From positions 9,098 through 73,097 of the forward strand of contig NZ_JMIP02000023.1 of NCBI RefSeq assembly GCF_000691505.1: a stretch of 64,000 nt of DNA. Reading direction: 5' to 3'. The DNA comes from Halostagnicola sp. A56 (GTDB taxonomy: Archaea > Halobacteriota > Halobacteria > Halobacteriales > Natrialbaceae). Positions 17,584 to 27,341 of this stretch are shown here, in pieces. Every line of letters begins with the position of its first letter. Position 1 is the stretch's first letter. A model generated the notes under the pieces. The model ran no database searches. It saw nothing but the letters and a program-made list of their open reading frames with translations, and had not been told where the DNA came from. Position numbers and translations under genes: made by a program.

Positions 17584-19560
17584 TCACCGTGTCGACCGGC
17601 GGACGTTCTGCCGGATCGACCCAAATATCGACTCGATTGAAACACCTTCCTCGAACTCGAGTTCAGTCTGTGCCTGGCTGCCATCCTGCAACGTCGACTT
17701 CTCGAGTGTGAGGACCTCGCCGAAGATTTCGACCTGGTAGGCAAAGCCGGGCCAGACGACCTTCGGGGCGACCTCGAGCGAGCCCGTCGTTCGATCGACG
17801 CTGGCCAGATTGAACAGTTCGTTTCGCGTCTCGACAGTCAGCTCGGCGAGCGTCGTCGCGTCACTCACCACTGGCGGACCGGGGACTTCTCCGTGCTCTG
17901 CGATCTCCTCGCTGAGCCGGATCTCGATTTCGATTCGCTGGCCCTCGCTATCCGGCTCGCCGAATCCTTTGAGGACGTTCGCGTAGTCACGCATATCCCG
18001 CTTTTTCGTCTTCGAAAGTCGCCGCCAGTCCGACTCGAGTTGGATCTGACCGGGAGTGAACGATGCGCCCTCGAGGCCGTCTGTTGGCCAGGTCGGCTCG
18101 GGGTTCGACGCCGAGAAGTCGATCGACGCCGGGAGAAACGCCATCCCCACTTCGTCGTGCAGGTCGCCGAAGTTCTCGTAGTGGCTGCCAGCTAACTCGA
18201 GATCTTCGATCACGCGGAGGTCGTTCGTGTCGACGCTGAGTTCCCAGCCATCGATCACCTGCCCTTCATACCCATAGCGAGGAGTTTCGTCCTGCGGATC
18301 AGAATCAGTCCGTATACCGAGTGCAATCTGCCCATTGACGGTCATCGTATCGGTGTTCGACTGGAACTCGGCGCTGGCCGTATTGGTCTTTGTCTGGACG
18401 GGCTCCTCTCCGAAGGACACACTCAGTTCGAGCAGTCCGTTCGTATCGATTGTGTCAGCATCGACGTACGCACGGGTGATATTCGTCGACGTTTCAACAT
18501 CGACCGCTTTGAGAATAACGGGGTTCTCGGGAGGGGGGCGGTTGTACGGCCGGTCCAAGTGTCCGCCAGGCTCGTGGACGTCGTTGTCAAAGTTGTCGAA
18601 GTCGTGGAATCGCTGGTCGAAATACACGACTGCATCGACGACGTAGGGATCCGTGCCGCCGGATTGTGTGATCTCGATATTGCCGCCGACATCGCCACTG
18701 CGTCCATCCCAGAAATCCTGCATAGTGCTCGAGAGATCAACCCACCGAGGAGACGTACTCTCGGAGATATTGCTCCGGACAGTTACTTCTTGGAACGTTC
18801 CGTCCGCCGCCGAGTACGTGATGTCTCCCGTATCTGGGCCGAAGATCCCTTCGCGCACTGCAAAGCCAATATGTTCTGTTGGGATATCGTACCCGAAAAA
18901 TCCTATCAGATGGAGGATGGGACTATCGGAGGTATCCTGTGCAGCGCCGTCCGTATATTCCGGATCTGTTGGACCGGTCGAACTCCCAGTGTCTGTTGAG
19001 ATGAACGCTGTGTACTGAAGAAAATACGCATTATAATCCTCACTGAGCGTGATCGGGTGGGCGGCAGGGTCGAAGTCCTGCTCCTCGAGCGGAAACACTG
19101 CGCTGAGGTCTTCGACTGATGGAGTGTCCTGGAGCAGGAGGTCCTCGTCGACGAGCTCCGGCTCGGGTTCGAGTACGTCCCACTCCCAGTCGGTGAGATA
19201 CGTGTCGGCGTAGTCCGCGATCGCCTCGTAGCCAGCGATGCTCTGGTAGTGAACCTGCGCACCGCCACGTTTCAACAGCCCTGTGAGGTCCTGTCCGCGA
19301 ACGGTCATCAGGCCGTCCGGGTCGCCTTCTGTGATATCGACTTCTCCCCGGTAGATCAGATGCTCGACGTCGTCGTCATCGACCCAGTAGGCTTTGGCGT
19401 CGGCGAGTTCGAACCCAGAGAGGTCCGCACGGTACTGGGTCTGGACGCTCCACTCGTCCGCCGCCGACAGACTGATCGGGAGGTTTGGGGCGATACTCTC
19501 GTCTGGGGAGATGGTTTTCGTCTCTCCCTCAAGTTCGAATTCGAATTTGTAGCCACTCAT
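17584..19560 (-). CDS. Putative viral tail/baseplate hub-like protein
   Basis: A 658-residue acidic, beta-rich protein. The N-terminal 130 residues resemble hub or late-control proteins of tailed viruses: an immunoglobulin-like start, the cargo-like WVDDDDVEHLIYRGEVDITE, then GLMTVRGQDLTGLLKRGGAQ, a pattern typical of hub domains, and YEAIADYADTYLTDWEW. The middle is low similarity, rich in Asp, Ser and Thr. The C-terminal 150 residues (ETRNELFNLASVDRTTGSLE) also look hub-like. Assignment is by pattern only. It converges with the archaellin-like gene four bases away and shares a start region with the divergent gene at 19559. Confidence 0.5.
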   Translation of the reverse strand: MSGYKFEFELEGETKTISPDESIAPNLPISLSAADEWSVQTQYRADLSGFELADAKAYWVDDDDVEHLIYRGEVDITEGDPDGLMTVRGQDLTGLLKRGGAQVHYQSIAGYEAIADYADTYLTDWEWDVLEPEPELVDEDLLLQDTPSVEDLSAVFPLEEQDFDPAAHPITLSEDYNAYFLQYTAFISTDTGSSTGPTDPEYTDGAAQDTSDSPILHLIGFFGYDIPTEHIGFAVREGIFGPDTGDITYSAADGTFQEVTVRSNISESTSPRWVDLSSTMQDFWDGRSGDVGGNIEITQSGGTDPYVVDAVVYFDQRFHDFDNFDNDVHEPGGHLDRPYNRPPPENPVILKAVDVETSTNITRAYVDADTIDTNGLLELSVSFGEEPVQTKTNTASAEFQSNTDTMTVNGQIALGIRTDSDPQDETPRYGYEGQVIDGWELSVDTNDLRVIEDLELAGSHYENFGDLHDEVGMAFLPASIDFSASNPEPTWPTDGLEGASFTPGQIQLESDWRRLSKTKKRDMRDYANVLKGFGEPDSEGQRIEIEIRLSEEIAEHGEVPGPPVVSDATTLAELTVETRNELFNLASVDRTTGSLEVAPKVVWPGFAYQVEIFGEVLTLEKSTLQDGSQAQTELEFEEGVSIESIFGSIRQNVRRSTR

Positions 19561-19906
19561 GATGGGTGAGTACGTCGGTCAAACTATCTCACTCGGCGGC
19601 ACTGTCATCGAAACAGACCCGCTCGTCATCGAAGTTGAACATGAATATGGAACAGACGAATACAGAATCCAGAACGCTCCAAACGCAGAAACTGGTCAGC
19701 ACCTCCAAGTATTTGCAACTGTCCACTCTGACAACATTCTCGAAGTCCACAACGCAACCATTCGCGATAGTTGGGAACGAATCTATCTGTACGTAATCTC
19801 GCTCATCGGAACCCTCTGGGTCGTTACTCGGGCGTTCAATCACTGGCGGATCGATACTGAGGCAGTTGGAGTTGTACCTCGGCAAGATGGTGATCACGAT
19901 GCCTGA
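19559..19906 (+). CDS. Conserved small membrane protein
   Basis: A 115-residue protein. The first 75 residues are a small beta domain (VGQTISLGGTVIETDPLVIE), which looks like an OB-type or nucleic-acid/lipid-binding fold. Residues about 78-95 (IYLYVISLIGTLWVVTRAF) form one membrane helix. The stop overlaps the ATG of the decayed hydrolase gene at 19900, so the pair was probably a two-gene operon. Function unknown. The start codon pairs with that of the divergent gene at 19560, leaving no room for separate promoters outside the genes. Confidence 0.65.
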   Translation: MMGEYVGQTISLGGTVIETDPLVIEVEHEYGTDEYRIQNAPNAETGQHLQVFATVHSDNILEVHNATIRDSWERIYLYVISLIGTLWVVTRAFNHWRIDTEAVGVVPRQDGDHDA

Positions 19907-20405
19907 CCTCCTCACCCACGTCCTAACTGCCTACATTGTCGCAACAATCCTTTCGTGGCGATACACCCAATAATCGCACCATACATGACTATCGTAATGG
20001 CAGGAGCCATGGTTCCAGACCTAAGCCGGCTTGACCTTCTCATCTCTGCTTACACGATTGAATCTACCTTCGGACTCCCATTCGACTGGGGGAACGTTTC
20101 ATTCACTTGGTGGCGCAACTCTTGCCATCGCAGTTGGGTCTCTATTGACTCCATCTAAATACCGACGGAAAGCCGTTGCAATGCTCGCGCTAGGTGCACT
20201 CCTGCATCTGTCCCTTGAGCTGTTCCGAATTAAACCGTCAGGTCACTCGTATACAGTCCTCTGGCCACTTACGCAATACCAACCGCCAACACCGAACATC
20301 TATCTCAGCAGTGATCGCTGGCCAGCACTCGTCACTACCGTCCTCGCAACAATCGTCTGGACCTCTGACCAACGAATCGACACCACAGAGGCCGACCGCC
20401 GATAG
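19900..20405 (+). pseudogene. YdjM-like membrane-bound metal-dependent hydrolase, frameshifted
   Basis: Three reading-frame pieces join into one protein. The start MPDLLTHVLTAYIVATILSW runs to a stop near 19974. A second frame gives MTIVMAGAMVPDLSRLDLLI, then ESTFGLPFDWGN. A third gives LHSLGGATLAIAVGSLLTPS-like sequence, then LGALLHLSLELFRIKPSGHS and WPLTQYQPPTPNIYLSSDRW. This is the membrane-bound LexA-binding/YdjM family seen in many haloarchaea. The D, H and S/T positions of the metal site are still visible. At least two frame shifts break it. It follows the gene at 19559 with an ATG overlap. Confidence 0.72.
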
Positions 20406-20612
20406 AAAGTCCTGTCTTCCGTGGCAACTTGTGATAGGCAGGGGATAGCCACACCAAACTTAGCGCGAGCTAATTTCATTGATTCGATAATATTATTCAG
20501 TTAATGGTATCGGGTGGTGAATGTTAGCAGTAACAGAACGTATCTAAATATCCCTTGCCCACAAGACACTGGACATGGTGGGGTAACTACCCAAACAACG
20601 CCCCGGGATCCA

Positions 20613-22399
20613 CTACTCGACAGTCACACTCTTGGCCAGATTCCGGGGTTTGTCGATCGAACGCCCCATCCGGTTTGCGACCCAGTACGAGACTAACTGT
20701 AGCTGAATGTTCGCAAGGATCGGTGTAAACCGCGGTCCTGCAGACGGCACTTCGAGGATGTGATCCGCATACTGTCGCACGTCCTCGGGCGAGTCTGTCA
20801 CCGCAATTACGGGGCCACTGCGAGCTTCTACTTCCTTCACATTGCCAAGCGTTTTCGAGGCGTTCGAGCCGGTAAGCATCGCAAACACTGGTGTTTCCTC
20901 CGTCACTAATGCGAGTGGTCCATGCTTCAATTCACCCGCAGCGAACCCTTCGGCGTGCTTGTACGTGATCTCCTTCATCTTCAGTGCACCCTCGAGGGCG
21001 ACGGGCGCAGTATATCCACGGCCGATGAAGAAGTACGCTTCACTCTCCTCATAGATCTCCGCAATAGCTCGAGCGTTCGACTCATCCAGAACCTGTTGGA
21101 TCTGATCGGGCAGATTTCGAAGTCGCTCGACGAACTCCATTGAGTTCTCCTCAGCCAATACACTCGAAAGCATCGCCAGGGCAACCTGCTGGCTGGCGAA
21201 CGTCTTCGTTGCGGCGACCCCAATCTCTGGCCCAGCCCGGATATACAACACGTGATCACATTCGCGTGCGGCCGAACTGCCGACGACGTTCGTCAGCGCA
21301 AGTGTCATTGCACCAACCGGTTAGCCGCTCGCAATGCACTCATCGTATCGGCAGTCTCACCGCTCTGGGTGACCCCAACGACCAGCGTCTCTGCAGAAAT
21401 CGGAATCGTGTCGGCATCATATTCACTAGCCAGGAAACACTGTGCCTCGATGCCTCGCTCTCGAAGTAATCGAGCACCATACAGCGCAGCGTGATACGAG
21501 GTTCCACAGGCAACGAACTGGACTGGACCATCGCAGTCCAGTTCGGCTATCTCCTCGACAGTGACGGTCCCATCAAATTCGCTCACACGCTCGCGTAAAC
21601 ACTTCCGAATTGCCGTGGGCTGTTCGTGGATCTCCTTGAGCATGTAGTGATCGTGGCCAGACTTTCCTGCGTCTTCTGGATCCCACTCGACTGTCTCGAC
21701 GGCCGTCTCGACGACAGCTCCCCGCTTGTCGGTGACGACGATCCCCGACGGGTTGATCCGAGCGAACTGCCCATCCTCGAGATAGACCACGCGATCCGTA
21801 TACTCGATGAAGGCCGGGACATCACTCGCAAGATAATAGCCATCGTCCCCAATACCAAGCACCAGCGGCGACTCATTACGAGCCACGTACACCGTTTCAC
21901 TTCCATCAAAGACGGCCGCCACGGCATAGCTGCCCTCGAGTTTCCCCACTGCGTGCTGAAACGCTTCCTCCCGACTCGCTCCGTCTGCACGCGCCGACTC
22001 AATCAGATGGGGCACGACTTCGGAATCCGTTTCACTGTCAAACGTGTGATCAGCTGCTTCGAGATCGGTATGTAGTTCCTGGTAGTTCTCGATGATCCCG
22101 TTGTGGACGACCGCTACTCTCGATTCACAATCCGTATGTGGGTGTGCATTCGAATCCGTGGGCGGCCCATGAGTACTCCAGCGGGTGTGCCCGATACCAG
22201 CCCGACCGTTGAGATCCCCCTCCGGGAGAGCCTCCTCGAGTGCAGACACCTCGCCCTGGCGCTTGTGCACCGAAAGCGACGAATTCGCGACCGCCACGCC
22301 AGCAGAGTCATAGCCACGGTATTCCAGGCCCGATAACCCAGTCATCAACACTTCGGAAACGTCCTGTCCAGACCCAGTGTACCCAATAATCCCACACAT
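20613..22399 (-). pseudogene. glmS: Glutamine--fructose-6-phosphate transaminase (GlmS), split by one frameshift
   Basis: GlmS makes glucosamine-6-phosphate from fructose-6-phosphate and glutamine, the first step to UDP-GlcNAc. The amidotransferase half begins MCGIIGYTGS with Cys2 as nucleophile, then LEYRGYDSAGVAV and GHTRWSTHGPPTD. The sugar isomerase half has FVACGTSYHAALYGA, VTQSGETADTMSALRAANR, then after the break TLALTNVVGSSAAREC, EGALKMKEITYKHAEGFAAG and AKSVTVE at the end. The first ORF ends at 21305 and the second starts at 21308. One missing base around 21315-21320 (CGGTT for CGGGTT) would rejoin them into about 596 residues, the normal length. It may be a real split or a sequence error. 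Confidence 0.88.
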
Positions 22400-23583
22400 T
22401 ACGGCCGCACCTCCGTCTCTTCCGACAGCGTCCCGCGAACTGTCGCCCCAGCCTTAATAGTCGCTTCGGGACCGACGATTGCACCAGGAACGTACGTACT
22501 TCCGCCGTGGTCATTGACGCGATCGGCCAACAGTGCTCCAAGATACTCGTCTTCGAAGATACGATTCCCGACGCGGACGTCACCGGGACCGCCAGGGATG
22601 GTCGTCCCATTCCCGATCGTCACACCAACACCCGTCACACAGTCAATCACAGTGGCCGACGCACCAACCCGCGTATCGGCATCGATGACACTCCGTTCGA
22701 TAACCGCGTTCGACCCGACCGTCGCGTTCTCGCCCAGACACGCATACGGCCCGATCACTGCACCCGCTCCCACCTCACAGTCAGGCCCAATCACAACTGG
22801 TTCGCGAACGATAGCTGACTCGTGAACCCTCGCAGAATCAGCAACGTTGTCGTCTCGACTCCCCTCGATGATTCCTGCCTCAAACAAATCGAATGAGACA
22901 TCGAGCAGGTCCCACGGGTAGGTCGCATCGACCCACAGCCCCTGCGAGATAACACCATCAACCGTCGCGCTTGCCTCGAGTAACTCGGTGATGCCGTCGG
23001 TCAGTGACTGTTCTCCAGCGCGCGGTTCAGCAGCTCGAATCGCATCGAAAATTGCCGGCTCAAATGCGTACACACCAGCGTTGAACCGATACGTGCGCTC
23101 GTCTATCGGGTTCTCCACGATCTCCGTTACAGAGCCATCTTCGACGAGGACGCCACCGTAGGGTTTGACATCCATTCGGGTGAGCAATCCGAGCGTCGCT
23201 GCTGCCATCCCGTCGTGGGCCTCGATTACGTCACGAATGATCGGGCTCTCGACGAATTGGTCGCCATTGACCACGAGTGTCGACTCGTCGACTTCGGACT
23301 CGGCGGCGAGCAAAGCGTGTCCGCTTCCAAGTTGCTGTTCCTGTGTAACGTAGGTCAGTGGAACGTTCCGATAGGTCGGGCCGAAATACGCTTGAACGCG
23401 GTTTTTCCCGTATCCGACGACAACAGTGATCTCCGTCACACCAGCCTCGAGCAGCTGATCGAACACATGCTCGAGAATCGGTGTTGTCGCGGCAGGGAGG
23501 AGCGGCTTGGGCCGATAGCGAGTCAACGGCCGAAGCCGTGATCCCTCGCCCCCAGCGAGGACAACGGCAGAAGTCACATCCAT
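22399..23583 (-). CDS. glmU: Bifunctional sugar-1-phosphate nucleotidylyltransferase/acyltransferase (GlmU-like)
   Basis: A 394-residue cytosolic enzyme of the archaeal GlmU type that would acetylate glucosamine-1-phosphate and couple it to UTP. The N-terminal half has SAVVLAGGEGSRLRPLTRYR and the PKPLLPAATTPILEHV pyrophosphorylase signature. The C-terminal third is a left-handed beta helix with hexapeptide repeats (IGPDCEVGAGAVIGPYACLG). The start at ATG 23583 is preferred to the upstream one (23598) because family similarity begins at MDVTSAVVLAGG. Its stop and the glmS start overlap as TAATG, so the two form an operon for amino-sugar supply to the nearby glycan genes. Confidence 0.88.
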   Translation of the reverse strand: MDVTSAVVLAGGEGSRLRPLTRYRPKPLLPAATTPILEHVFDQLLEAGVTEITVVVGYGKNRVQAYFGPTYRNVPLTYVTQEQQLGSGHALLAAESEVDESTLVVNGDQFVESPIIRDVIEAHDGMAAATLGLLTRMDVKPYGGVLVEDGSVTEIVENPIDERTYRFNAGVYAFEPAIFDAIRAAEPRAGEQSLTDGITELLEASATVDGVISQGLWVDATYPWDLLDVSFDLFEAGIIEGSRDDNVADSARVHESAIVREPVVIGPDCEVGAGAVIGPYACLGENATVGSNAVIERSVIDADTRVGASATVIDCVTGVGVTIGNGTTIPGGPGDVRVGNRIFEDEYLGALLADRVNDHGGSTYVPGAIVGPEATIKAGATVRGTLSEETEVRP

Positions 23584-24159
23584 ATGATCAACCCACATTC
23601 ATGATAACTTAGTAGTTTCTAAGACGATTGCATCCATATTAGCTTGTTGAGATGGTAATAACAAGATACTTTCCCTTCGGATGAACCCCGCTTCGTCGTT
23701 ACCCTCTGGGAACTCTTGTGGTGCTTACCTCGCTCGAGATACAGAAAGCGTCCGTACTGCCCAACCAATCCGCTCAGCTGCATCGAGAAGGACACCGGAG
23801 AGTAATATCCCAATTTTGGTGGTGGTGGCGTGACATCCCCAAGCCGATCAATGGGGAGGGCGGCCACAAATTTTATATTTGCCATCTACACGGGAGATTT
23901 TGGCTATATTACACTCGTACTAACGTAAAGACAAAATGTGAATTTTGATAGTGTCGATCAGAGAGGGACCAATCATTCAAAGACATACTCTCTCATACGG
24001 GGCAAATGCGAGTTTTGGGCCATAAACGAATATCACTCCATCCGAAGCGGACCACAAATCGGCGATAGCGTTCGTCACGATTGATTCGTTAGCCTTTCTG
24101 GCACATCCTGAACGGAAAGAGGAGGATTCCAAATCCACTGTAAATGAACGGTGTTTTGT
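23584..24159. other. Gene-poor stretch between glmU and 5S rRNA
   Basis: About 575 bases. The only ORF of note (88 residues, minus strand, 23619-23885) contains a PPPPKLGYYSPV segment but matches no family I know and is probably not a gene. Just upstream of 5S rRNA, where a normal rRNA operon would show the 23S 3' end, I recognise no 23S sequence. Confidence 0.5.
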
Positions 24160-24281
24160 TTAAGGCGGCCATAGCGGCGGGGTTCCTCCCGTACCCATCC
24201 CGAACACGGAAGATAAGCCCGCCTGCGTTTCGGTCAGTACTGGAGTGGGAGACCCTCTGGGAAATCCGATTCGCCGCCCCT
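24160..24281 (+). rRNA. rrf: 5S ribosomal RNA
   Basis: A roughly 122-nucleotide archaeal 5S rRNA. The outer helix pairs TAAGGCGGC with GCCGCCCC-type sequence at the ends. The conserved core TCCCGTACCCATCCCGAACA lies in the first half. A T-rich stretch follows the 3' end. The tRNA-Cys gene lies about 150 bases downstream, the normal haloarchaeal order, but the 23S gene is missing upstream. Confidence 0.92.
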
Positions 24282-24428
24282 TTTCATACTACTCTATTAC
24301 CCTCGACCAGTGAAATCGCTGGTTGGGGGTTTCGTTATGTATTTGAGTGCCAACAGTTGCGGCTCCCGGTCGTGATTGCTATCGGGGACCGTAACCGTTA
24401 TGCGCGCAACTCGTCTATAATCACTCGC

Positions 24429-24504
24429 GCCAAGGTGGCAGAGTCCGGCCGAACGCAGCGGCCTGCAGAGCCGCCCACCGCCGGTTCAAATCCGGCCCTT
24501 GGCT
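24429..24504 (+). tRNA. tRNA-Cys (GCA)
   Basis: Acceptor stem GCCAAGG pairs with CCTTGGC. The anticodon loop CTGCAGA carries GCA, and the T loop GGTTCAAATCC is normal. CCA is not encoded. Its place after 5S rRNA is typical of haloarchaeal rRNA operons. Confidence 0.93.
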
Positions 24505-24642
24505 TACATCAAAAACCTTACAATCCAATCGGGTTGGGGGTATTCAGGCATTTTATACGCCTGAAACTACACGTTTCTATAACTCCGAAGAGTGTCATGA
24601 ACCATATTCTGCAATAGCGACAGCTAACGGAGGTGCTGTCGA

Positions 24643-24870
24643 ATGAGCGGGCGATCATACGAAGGTCCCGCTCTCGACGGTACGGTTCAGTACATTACGG
24701 AACGTCCAGAACTTGAAAAAGAAGCCGAGAGTGTCGTCTACGCGACTGATCCCGAGGATATCGGTGAGGAACGGACCGAGGGCATCCCGGAGATCGACAG
24801 CGATGGGGAGGTTGAGCGTCCCGACGTCGACGGCCAAACATCGTTCGCAGACTGGGGGTGGTCGGCGTGA
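24643..24870 (+). CDS. Small acidic protein of an element cassette
   Basis: A 75-residue acidic protein starting MSGRSYEGPALDGTVQYI and ending TSFADWGWSA. I recognise no family. It is first of three genes whose stops and starts overlap as GTGA, so all three are likely translated together. The third encodes a primase-like replication protein, so this one may be a small accessory factor of a plasmid or virus. Confidence 0.6.
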   Translation: MSGRSYEGPALDGTVQYITERPELEKEAESVVYATDPEDIGEERTEGIPEIDSDGEVERPDVDGQTSFADWGWSA

Positions 24871-24974
24871 GCTATACGCAGACATGTGTTGGGTGCGAGG
24901 GAGCACCATTCACAGCAGCTGCGCAGTACTGTCCCTGGTGCGGCATCCAGCTTGAACAGGGTGAGCTGGCGTGA
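24867..24974 (+). CDS. 35-residue CxxC zinc-finger microprotein
   Basis: A GTG-started ORF of 35 residues reading QTCVGCEGAPFTAAAQYCPW and then CGIQLEQGELA. Two CxxC knuckles (CVGC and CPWC) predict a single small zinc ribbon. GTGA overlaps with the gene before and the gene after make translational coupling likely. Such microproteins are common in haloarchaea, and a role in nucleic-acid or protein contacts is inference. Confidence 0.7.
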   Translation: MSYTQTCVGCEGAPFTAAAQYCPWCGIQLEQGELA

Positions 24975-25931
24975 CGGACATCGTCACTCAACTTGAGCGC
25001 TATGTCGAAAACCACCCCGATGCGACTGCCATGGAGATCCTCGCGAACGTTCGGGGTGCTCACCCGGATCAGTATCGCGGCGTTGTCGAAGCCATCCTGA
25101 ACGGTGACGATCCCGGACCTGTTGACGACGTCAACGACACCGAGAACGAACAGGTAACCATTCATGGGCGCTGTCATGCGGATTCGGATGAACAACAGAA
25201 TGGACCGTACGCCGATCTTGAGTGGGAACCGAACCGCGATGTCTTCCCTGAGAGAGCTCTCGAATACGACCACTGGATGCCCGTCGACGGGAAGCTGCCG
25301 TTCGCCCCGTACGCGTCGACGGAAAATCGGTGGAGTTGGTCCGACCCAGAGAACTGGACTGACCTCGAGAGCGCCACCGAGTGGTGCGAGATGCATCCTC
25401 GGCTGACTGGCCTCGCGTTCATTCTCCAGTCGCCACACGGCCAGTACAACGACGACCCGGACCCAATGCTGTTTGTCGACTACGACGACGTCGTCGACGA
25501 GACCGGCGAGCCGTGCGACGAAGCCCTCGAAGTCATGAATCGGCTCGGGTTGACCTATACCGATCTCTCGACATCCGGGACTGGTGTACACCAGGTGTTC
25601 GAAGGACGGCTCCCCGAGGGCACTCGAACCATCCAGTTCGAGCTTCCCAACGACGCCGGCGAGGTCGAGATCTACGATCGCAAACGAGTGATGGTCGCGA
25701 CAGGCAAGCACATTCCCGGGACGCCCGAGGACATCGAGCCCGTCGACGGCGACGCTGTCCAAGCGCTGATTGACGAACACACCAGTGGATCACGATCGTC
25801 GACAACCCGTGAGGATTGGGAACCCGAGTTCGATCGCGACGATCTCGAGAACATCGACTCGAGTTCGAATATTAACGCGATCTTCGACGCCATCCGCCAA
25901 GTCGAACCCCGAGATATCCGACATCGCGAGT
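24971..25931 (+). pseudogene. Primase-like replication protein, 3' end lost at a 23S rRNA junction
   Basis: The first 320 residues encode an acidic protein of the type found in haloarchaeal plasmids and proviruses. Key parts are WSDPENWTDLESATEWCEMH, the acidic FVDYDDVVDE motif (about residue 165), TGTGVHQVFEGRLPEGTR and EIYDRKRVMVATGKHIPG. This order (acidic pair, then H-x-x-F with a GTG loop) fits primase-polymerase-like proteins. From RDIRHREL onward the reading frame runs into 23S rRNA sequence on the other strand (about 25932), so the natural C-terminal helicase or end part is missing. The start is coupled to the microprotein by GTGA. Confidence 0.65.
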
Positions 25932-26125
25932 TGCTTTCTTTTCCTGTCGATACTAAGATGTTTCAATTCTCGACGTTCCCCATTGCGCGAAGCAATTGCG
26001 GTGGGGATTCCCATTCGGAAATCCTACGTTCTTCCCCTCCGTGCGGGTCCCGTAGGCTTATCGCAGCTTGGCACGTCCTTCTTCAGCTCTTGAGCCGAGC
26101 GATCCACCAGCTGGCACAGTAGCCA
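25932..26125 (-). rRNA. 23S ribosomal RNA, 5' fragment only
   Basis: Read on the minus strand, this is the first about 190 nucleotides of archaeal 23S rRNA: it starts near GGCTACTGTGCCAGCTGGTG, continues with GATCGCTCGGCTCAAGAGCT, then GAATTGAAACATCTTAGTA. The remaining about 2700 nucleotides are absent. The fragment abuts the primase-like gene at about 25931. End coordinates are approximate. Confidence 0.85.
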
Positions 26126-26341
26126 CGTTCTTTCGGATCAGTAGTGACCCGGGAACGGGTCCAGTGGACGCCTGGACTACACGTACACACGGTCTCATCT
26201 GCACGCCCGTAGACAGCGGGCCTGCATTAACCCTTCCCACCCACGCTTGCGCGGAGTGGTGCATCGGTTCTTGCTTCGGATTAAATCACAGCGCCGTCAC
26301 CCACTTAAGGGGCACGATTCGCTTCGATCTAACCCGACTCA

Positions 26342-26413
26342 TGGACCCACAGGGATTCGAACCCTGGGCATCCTCCTTGCAAAGGAGGCACTCTACCACT
26401 GAGCTATGGGCCC
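26342..26413 (-). tRNA. tRNA-Ala (TGC) in the rRNA spacer
   Basis: On the minus strand: acceptor GGGCCCA pairing with TGGGTCC, D arm AGCTCAGTGGTAGAGT, anticodon loop TTTGCAA with TGC, and T arm GGGTTCGAATCCC. It sits between the 16S 3' end and the 23S 5' end, the standard place for spacer tRNA-Ala in haloarchaea. Confidence 0.95.
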
Positions 26414-26547
26414 ACCCCCGCCTCATCGAGGCCGGGGATCAAACGCGTCGTTAGCCTTGACAGTTCTAAGGTGCTCGCTCGGCCCTGCGCGGGTCCGAAC
26501 TGTGGACGCACGACTTGTGGGCCGGGGCGTCGCCCCGGTCCCGGTCT

Positions 26548-26843
<296 letters not shown>

Positions 26844-26900
26844 GCACCGAGGCGACGGATGGACAAGATTTTAAGCCAGCGCGGGTTACATCGGCCCACT

Positions 26901-27053
26901 ATGGGTAAAAAATCGAAGGGCAAGAAAAAACGTCTCGCCAAACTCGAGAACCAGAACAGTCGCGTTCCGTCTTGGGTCATGCTCAAGACCGACATGAACG
27001 TCCAGCGAAACCCCAAGCGGCGCAACTGGCGGCGTAGCGACACCGACGAGTAA
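26901..27053 (+). CDS. rpl39e: 50S ribosomal protein L39e
   Basis: A 50-residue basic protein starting [20 protein letters not shown], with the typical [11 protein letters not shown] end. L39e lines the ribosome exit tunnel. The ATG at 26901 is the family start; an upstream in-frame ATG at 26859 lies in sequence after the 16S break and is unlikely. It opens the rpl39e-rpl31e-eif6 translation cluster, eight bases before rpl31e. Confidence 0.95.
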   Translation: MGKKSKGKKKRLAKLENQNSRVPSWVMLKTDMNVQRNPKRRNWRRSDTDE

Positions 27054-27061
27054 GGATATCT

Positions 27062-27340
27062 ATGAGTGCAACTGATTTCGACGAACGTGTCGTTACCGTC
27101 CCGCTGCGTGATGTCAAGAAGGGCGCGAACCACGAAGCCGCCGGTCGCGCGATGACAATCGTCCGCGAACACCTCGCGAAACACTTCGCGGTCGACGAGG
27201 ACGCCGTTCGACTCGACCCCTCGATCAACGAGGCCGTCTGGGCCGACGGTCGGGCGAACCCGCCGCGAAAGCTTCGCGTTCGGGCCGCTCGGTTCGACGA
27301 GGACGGCGAGGTCGTCGTCGAGGCCGAGGTCGCCGAGTAA
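27062..27340 (+). CDS. rpl31e: 50S ribosomal protein L31e
   Basis: A 92-residue archaeal L31e. Family features include [20 protein letters not shown]-type sequence after MSATDFD and a [14 protein letters not shown] helix, then [20 protein letters not shown]. It binds the large subunit near the tunnel exit. One base separates its stop from the eif6 start, so the two are one transcript. Confidence 0.95.
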   Translation: MSATDFDERVVTVPLRDVKKGANHEAAGRAMTIVREHLAKHFAVDEDAVRLDPSINEAVWADGRANPPRKLRVRAARFDEDGEVVVEAEVAE

Positions 27341-27341
27341 C

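Noticed and set aside
23619-23948. Two overlapping short ORFs before 5S rRNA
   Set aside because: No recognisable domain, composition unlike haloarchaeal proteins, and no promoter or neighbour support.
24144-24617. A 157-residue frame over 5S rRNA and tRNA-Cys
   Set aside because: It is RNA-gene sequence, not coding.
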